DNA of 40,406 nt from Thorsellia kenyensis (GTDB lineage: Bacteria; Pseudomonadota; Gammaproteobacteria; Enterobacterales; Thorselliaceae), in assembly GCF_042432445.1 (NCBI RefSeq), contig NZ_JBHLXE010000088.1, positions 1 to 40,406 of the forward strand, written 5' to 3'. The notes under the pieces were generated by a model, which saw only the letters and a program-made list of their open reading frames with translations, made no database searches and was not told where the DNA came from. Of this stretch, positions 35,927 to 40,406 are shown piece by piece (the stretch's first letter is position 1; each line of letters starts with the position of its first letter). The translations under genes were made by a program, and so were the position numbers.

Positions 35927-37810
35927 TTATTTTGTTAGGGATTGCGCCTTTGTTTCATCAAACCACCAGGTATCTAATCCTATATCTAATGAAGGATAAG
36001 TTTCCGGCATTGAAAATTTATTCCAATAGGCAAATCTTGTTTTAGATGCATACCATTGGGGAATCATATAGTGTTGCCATGTTAATATTCTATCTAGCGC
36101 TCTACCAAGGATCACAAGACGATTTTTGTCGCCTTGGGCTTCAATAATTTTATCTATTAGGGTATCTATAGCAGGGTTTTTAACACCGGGTGCATTGTAT
36201 GTCGAATCAATGAAACTTGAATGCCAATAATAAAGTAAAGAATCATCCGGATAGGGAAGAGTAGGGTAATTCTTAATTATCATATCATAATCCCTATCGC
36301 GTAATCTTTTGACATATTGAGATATATCTACCTCTTTGATGGTCATTTGAATGCCTATTTTATTTAAGGCCTGTACAAAAGGAGTTAGATGCTCAAGAGG
36401 AGAACCAGAATAACTAAGAAGTTCAAAACGCAACTGCTCATGAGTTTTTTGATCTATTAATTTACCGTCAATCAGTTCATATCCTGCGTCTTTAAGTAAA
36501 GCTAATGCATTTAATAAATTCTGTCTTGAAAAAGGATCACCATAATTATTGGGCGGAATTAAAGCTTCATCAAAGACCTTGTCAGTAAAGTGTTCACTGA
36601 GCGGTTTAAGAATATCAATCTCTTCCTGGCTGGGTTTACCTTGAGCACTGTAAGGAGAGTTTTGGAAAAAACTATTTACCCGAGTATAGCTTTGATAGAA
36701 ATACTTTTCATTGAGAAATTCAAAATTAAAAGCATGACTGATGGCTTCTCTGACACGAATATCTTGAAATTTAGGTTGATTAATATTAAAAACAAACCAT
36801 TGAGTGGATGTTGGAATGGTATTCTCTCTCTCTACTTTAATAATGTTACCATTGGCAAAGTTAGGCCCTTTATATCCTGTGATCCAATTTTTAGCTTTAG
36901 ATTCCAATTGAAAGTCAAACGCACCGGTTTTGAAGGCTTCAAATGCTACATTTGCATCCAAATAGTAGTCATAGCGGATTTTGTCAAAATTATATTGGCC
37001 TTTATTGACAGGTAAATCTTTAGCCCAATACCCTTTGACACGTTCATAGATAACATATTGTCCCATTTTATATTCACTAATTTTATATGGACCACTGCCT
37101 ATGGGCGGATTTTTTTGTGGTTCACCTAAATTTTTGTCTTGCCAATAATGTTCAGGAAGGATATTTAATGTAAGGAAATTGGACAATAATATTTTATCAG
37201 CTCTTGGAAGTATAATTCTGAAACTTAAATCATCAATTATTTCGAGTTCAACTCCAGCAAATGCTTTGGCAAATTGTGGCACACCCTCGTTATTAAATTT
37301 ATCGAAGGTAAAGAGTACATCAGTTGCTTTAATAGGAACATCATCATGAAATCTTGCTTGAGGATTCAGTTCTACTATAGCCTGACTCAAATCATCTGCA
37401 ACTTTAATTTTTGAAGCGATAAGAGGATAAAAACTGCTCGGATCATCTAAAGATTGAGTAAAAAGAGCGTCATATAATTCCCCACTTCTTTGAGCGGCTA
37501 CTCCTCTTAACGCAAATCGATTAAAGTTATCAAAAGTACCAACTGCAGAAAAAATAATCTCCCCTCCTTTAGGGGCATTTATATTAACATAGTCAAAATG
37601 CTCAAATTCTGCAGGATATTTAGGATCACCTAATAAACTGATGGCATGAAAGGGTTTAAAAGTGGATGATTCTTCTATTGAGGCAGTAGGATTATTTTGT
37701 GTATTTATCCCAGCCAACGCAGATAAAGAAATACTGCAGAATAGAATAAAAGAGGTAGTCTGTTTAGCTCGAAAAATGAAATAAAAAGTAGATATCAGTT
37801 TTATTATCAT
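35927..37810 (-). CDS. yejA: YejA, periplasmic solute-binding protein of the peptide importer
   Basis: An SBP_bac_5 (family 5, OppA-like) binding protein that delivers peptides, including microcin C-type compounds, to YejBE. The protein has 627 residues (E. coli 604). A long signal peptide is present (basic N-terminus, hydrophobic stretch about 20-33, ALA cleavage near 33). The family segment LRGVAAQRSGELYDALFTQSLDDPSSFYPLIA and the C-terminal YWHSSFIDSTYNAPGVKNPAID are conserved. GGAAC stands before the ATG at 37810. A long perfect hairpin (37823-37861) fills the gap upstream, so expression relative to mepS may be set there. In E. coli pdeN (rtn) lies between mepS and yejA; here it is absent. 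Confidence 0.96.
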   Translation of the reverse strand: MIIKLISTFYFIFRAKQTTSFILFCSISLSALAGINTQNNPTASIEESSTFKPFHAISLLGDPKYPAEFEHFDYVNINAPKGGEIIFSAVGTFDNFNRFALRGVAAQRSGELYDALFTQSLDDPSSFYPLIASKIKVADDLSQAIVELNPQARFHDDVPIKATDVLFTFDKFNNEGVPQFAKAFAGVELEIIDDLSFRIILPRADKILLSNFLTLNILPEHYWQDKNLGEPQKNPPIGSGPYKISEYKMGQYVIYERVKGYWAKDLPVNKGQYNFDKIRYDYYLDANVAFEAFKTGAFDFQLESKAKNWITGYKGPNFANGNIIKVERENTIPTSTQWFVFNINQPKFQDIRVREAISHAFNFEFLNEKYFYQSYTRVNSFFQNSPYSAQGKPSQEEIDILKPLSEHFTDKVFDEALIPPNNYGDPFSRQNLLNALALLKDAGYELIDGKLIDQKTHEQLRFELLSYSGSPLEHLTPFVQALNKIGIQMTIKEVDISQYVKRLRDRDYDMIIKNYPTLPYPDDSLLYYWHSSFIDSTYNAPGVKNPAIDTLIDKIIEAQGDKNRLVILGRALDRILTWQHYMIPQWYASKTRFAYWNKFSMPETYPSLDIGLDTWWFDETKAQSLTK

Positions 37811-37822
37811 AATTGTTCCAAT

Positions 37823-37861
37823 ATATATTAAGGTTATGTATAGAGTATAACCTTAATATAT
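37823..37861. repeat. perfect 15-bp-arm inverted repeat between mepS and yejA
   Basis: ATATATTAAGGTTAT (37823-37837) and ATAACCTTAATATAT (37847-37861) pair without mismatch around a 9-base loop. It takes up more than half of the 67-bp mepS-yejA gap, ends 12 bases before the yejA start, and leaves the GGAA ribosome site just outside. On the minus strand no U-tract follows, so it is not a standard terminator. Confidence 0.9.
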
Positions 37862-37877
37862 GCTTTAGAAAATACGA

Positions 37878-38522
37878 TTAACTGTTTTTGGATGTTTTTT
37901 CGTTAAATAAAGCTTTATTAGTTTTGTCTTTAATACTTTTAGGATTTAAATTTGAAGCAGATTTAACTCCTTTAGTATTAAGAACGCGTCTCGCTTCTCT
38001 GAAGCGATTTTTCCAGTAAGAGTTATTCATGTCGGAAATAATGACACCTTGAGAAGTTGAAGCATGAACAAATTTATTATCGCCTATATATATCCCGACA
38101 TGTCTACCGGTAGAACCTGCATTAAAAACAACCACATCACCGTTAACTAGTTCTTTTTTATTAGCAACTTTTTTACCAATTTGTTCTTGTTCATATGTTG
38201 AACGAGGCAAGGTAACATTAAATTGTTCTTTAAATGTCAGTTGCACAAAACCGGAGCAATCAATTCCTTTACGGGAGCTTCCACCTAACCGGTATTTTAC
38301 ACCTTTCCAGCTAGCATATTGCTCAAGGACTTTTTTACGTGTATCTAAGCTGTTAACCATATACTCAAAATCTGATTGAGAAGATTTTAGAGAATTGGAT
38401 AATTCAGTGGGTTTTTCTTTATTAGGAGCAGCACATCCAACTAAAACTAATGAAATAATACCTAAAAAAACAAATTTTACACGATTATTAGTTGAAGCTT
38501 TGTTTGATGATGAAATTTTCAT
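37878..38522 (-). CDS. mepS: MepS (Spr), NlpC/P60 lipoprotein D,D-endopeptidase
   Basis: Cuts D-Ala-mDAP cross-links so that new glycan strands can be inserted; it is held in the outer membrane. The protein has 214 residues (E. coli 188). A lipoprotein signal is visible: lipobox LVGC with C30. The NlpC/P60 domain carries the catalytic C89 in GIDCSGFV, H141 in GRHVGIYIG and H153 in FVHAST. These line up with C68, H119 and H131 of E. coli. A Lys/Ser/Asn-rich tail of about 30 residues (185-214) is extra. It leads the mepS-yejABEF run. Confidence 0.96.
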   Translation of the reverse strand: MKISSSNKASTNNRVKFVFLGIISLVLVGCAAPNKEKPTELSNSLKSSQSDFEYMVNSLDTRKKVLEQYASWKGVKYRLGGSSRKGIDCSGFVQLTFKEQFNVTLPRSTYEQEQIGKKVANKKELVNGDVVVFNAGSTGRHVGIYIGDNKFVHASTSQGVIISDMNNSYWKNRFREARRVLNTKGVKSASNLNPKSIKDKTNKALFNEKTSKNS

Positions 38523-39110
38523 AAATTTAAAATTTTAGTCTTGAAACTTTATTGCGTGTTTCAAAACTTCCCTTGTTATGTTTTATTATCTTACTTAGCT
38601 GTGCAAAATATGTGTTTACACATTGCTTAAGGCAGATATTCAGTTAGTCAGTATAAATTTTCTTGTCGTATGATATAGCAAAAAAGATTTTAATTCTACC
38701 TTTAAATCTTTTTTATATAAAAAATCATCGAACTTATCATTCCAAAAGGCGATTATGTAAAATCAATAGGCTGTATTAAATTGAAATTAGTGTTTGACAT
38801 AGTTGCAAAGTTGGTAATTACGAACGATTTTTTAGTGTGGATTAGTTAAAATTTAAGATCTCACTTATGCTTAACATTAAGAAAAATTCTCATGCTCTAA
38901 AAACGTTTAAAATGGTAAAAAATTATCAAATTGTTCTAAATCCTTAAAAAAATAGAGGTCACTGCCTCGAAGTAATCAGGTGTTTAAAAAAACTGTACTA
39001 GTAAACTGATTGCTGCAATTTAAATGTCCTAGATCCTTTAGATGTTAAAGGGAAAACTATGTGGCTGCTATAGTAAACAGGTCATATAAAAAGCTAAAGC
39101 GGTTAAAAAT
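38523..39110. other. non-coding region between the SH3-like gene and mepS
   Basis: 588 bases with no supportable gene. Structures seen: TTGAAAC/GTTTCAA (38541-38564, 10-base centre) in the mepS leader, a small ATGTGT/ACACAT palindrome (38610-38623), and AAAAAAGATTT/AAATCTTTTTT (38680-38714). The last has 11-bp arms and a 13-base centre; its outer A- and T-runs would suit a weak bidirectional terminator. GAGG/CCTC near 38955 is minor. The mepS promoter must lie in the left part. I recognise no RNA gene. Confidence 0.45.
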
Positions 39111-39794
39111 TCAATATATTTTATCATAATCCACTAGTGATAAATACTGACTTAAAACCCACCCATTATGTTCCTTTCCATTGCTATCGTAAAAAATCAC
39201 TCGACTATAATCAAATTTTTCTTCAGTGAGCTTAACATAATCATTAAGTACTATAAATTTATCACTTTTCTTAAAAGAGCCTTCGATATATTCATAAAAA
39301 TATAATCGTTTAATACCTTGTACTTTATAAAATCGTTCTTTTAAAATACAGTAATTTAGAGGGGATAACCATTTTTTATTAAATTCTATCTCATTTGAAT
39401 TTTCTAAATTCACATCAAATGATTCAAGCATTTCGTTCGAAATATTAAACCTATAAAACCCTACCCAGAAGCCTCTCCCCCCTACATTTTCTGAGCTAGG
39501 AATATTATGCCTTTCTGGATAATCATAATAAACACTAATATCAATCAGTCCGAAATTATTGAAATCTTCAAAAGTCACATCTACATCAAAGTTAGTGTTT
39601 TTAGGAATTCCACTCTTCTCCTTAACTATTCCACTAGCTTTAACTGTTTGTTGTACTGTGTCACTACTAAGAATCAAACTTCTAACATATACACTACAAA
39701 CTTCTACATCATGATAATAAGATGATTCCTCTGAAAACACATCTAAATGATATCCCAAAAAAAACAAAGGAAATATTATTTTTTTATTGAACAT
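39111..39794 (-). CDS. secreted protein of unknown function with SH3-like C-terminus
   Basis: I do not recognise the family of the N-terminal part. It has 227 residues, starting at the ATG at 39794 with AAGGAG 6 bases upstream. The N-terminus (1-22, MFNKKIIFPLFFLGYHLDVFS) looks like a signal peptide. The middle is beta-rich with many Tyr, Phe and Asn. Two cysteines (33 and 149) could form a disulfide in the periplasm. The last 60 residues (about 165-222) read like a bacterial SH3-type fold: FIVLNDYVKLTEEK, then RVIFYDSNGKEHNGWVLSQYLS. It lies alone between an IS630 remnant and a 588-bp non-coding stretch, and its Asn/Ser/Tyr-rich composition looks more AT-driven than its neighbours. Such proteins are often cell-wall or immunity related, which is only inference. 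Confidence 0.8.
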   Translation of the reverse strand: MFNKKIIFPLFFLGYHLDVFSEESSYYHDVEVCSVYVRSLILSSDTVQQTVKASGIVKEKSGIPKNTNFDVDVTFEDFNNFGLIDISVYYDYPERHNIPSSENVGGRGFWVGFYRFNISNEMLESFDVNLENSNEIEFNKKWLSPLNYCILKERFYKVQGIKRLYFYEYIEGSFKKSDKFIVLNDYVKLTEEKFDYSRVIFYDSNGKEHNGWVLSQYLSLVDYDKIY

Positions 39795-39971
39795 TTTATT
39801 CTCCTTTTTAATTTCGTATGAAATCTAGGCCTTTCACTCATAACTAACTCTTTAAATTAGAACGTACTATTTCATCGCTCTAGCTATGCCAAGTAGGCCA
39901 ATCACCATTCGTCCTTTGAATAAAATACTGAATATTCCATTCAAAATATGCTGGAGTATACCCAATGGAAA

Positions 39972-40406
39972 TTAAGATACAAATTTTAGCACCTGAAAAT
40001 TATCACTAAGCCTTGTTCGTAGTTATGGAATGATTGTGGGTAGAGTATTTACGAAAAGTCCCAATACAGCCGCACGAAATTTATTTTTCGATGGAAAATA
40101 TTGGTTATTTCTCCATTTTTTTTATGACCTTCCATAATCGCTCAATTGATTTTAAATTCGGACTATATGGGGGGTAAATAATGTATCACTATCCCTACTT
40201 CTAATGCTTTTTCAACGACAACATCCGACTAATTGTAACCTTCACCATCAAGAATGATATCATTCGATGGATCTTATAAGCAATTGATTGTGTGCTGTGA
40301 AGTTAGCTATTAGGTGGCTAACATGCTTTATCTAAGATGATGGTAGGCCCACCAGCATCGGCTGGCAAGAGCAGGTGCTAAATCGGCTCCAGCTGCGTTA
40401 TTTAAG
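39972..40406 (-). pseudogene. decayed IS630-family transposase, 3' part, cut by window edge
   Basis: Read on the minus strand, broken pieces of an IS630-type DDE transposase follow in order. First is IILDGEGYN (the second catalytic Asp; about 40231-40260). Then come VVVEKALEVGIVIHYLPP, YSPNLKSIERLW with the catalytic Glu (about 40125-40170), and finally LRTRLSDNFQVLKFVS ending at the TAA at 39972. In-frame stops follow GYN and P in the last part. Frame breaks lie at the six-G run (40169-40174), near the run of eight T (40116-40123) and near 40045. The left part of the gene is beyond the window. It is not functional. Confidence 0.85.

Noticed and set aside
29435..38564. Shared operator between fliE (TTGAAC/GTTCAA) and mepS (TTGAAAC/GTTTCAA)
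   Set aside because: The arms differ in length, and the centres differ in size (5 against 10 bases), so a common regulator is not supported.

Overview
The window is an AT-rich (visibly low-GC) gammaproteobacterial chromosome segment. Protein similarities, the fliE / fliF-to-fliR divergent flagellar layout and the mepS-yejABEF neighbourhood all resemble Enterobacterales. The host looks like an AT-rich, motile relative of enterics, for example something near Thorselliaceae or Orbaceae. That placement is an inference from memory, not from a search. Almost everything here is core chromosome. Accessory material is limited to both edges (an IS3-family transposase end on the left, a decayed IS630-family transposase on the right), one membrane-anchored von Willebrand A protein and one secreted SH3-like orphan.

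Layout, left to right. 1-556: IS3-family element end and a six-copy hexamer repeat. 557-7066, minus strand: VWA protein, pitrilysin (ptrA), GTP cyclohydrolase I (folE), YeeZ-like reductase. 7404-8237: dapD on plus, convergent with uvrB (8442-10460, minus). 10790-14309, minus: a peroxide-defence block in the transcription order ahpC, ahpF, oxyR, with a strong intrinsic terminator between ahpC and ahpF. 14703-17678, plus: rppH, lgt, thyA, msrB, which is the enteric rppH-ptsP-lgt-thyA neighbourhood with ptsP missing. 17854-29093, minus: the complete fliFGHIJKLMNOPQR operon. fliE (29538-29864) is divergent, and an operator-like palindrome lies between them. 29865-30390: a hairpin-rich non-coding stretch. 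30391-31980, minus: a YoaE-like TerC/CBS/CorC membrane protein. 32114-38522, minus: mepS followed by the YejABEF peptide importer. 39111-39794, minus: the secreted SH3-like protein. 39972-40406, minus: the IS630 remnant.

How the genes work together. FliF/G/M/N build the MS-ring, C-ring and switch. FliE joins the MS-ring to the rod. FliH/I/J and FliO/P/Q/R form the export ATPase complex and gate. FliK sets hook length and FliL supports the stator. AhpC and AhpF reduce peroxides and OxyR senses them. MepS trims peptidoglycan cross-links and YejABEF imports peptides. Lgt starts lipoprotein maturation and MepS itself carries a lipobox.

I did not find a convincing new multi-gene system. The observations most worth a second look are non-coding: the palindrome between fliF and fliE, a perfect 15-bp-arm hairpin filling the mepS-yejA gap, and the hairpin cluster at 29956-30336. 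The two unassigned proteins (VWA and SH3-like) come next. No tRNA, rRNA, CRISPR array or replication origin was recognised.
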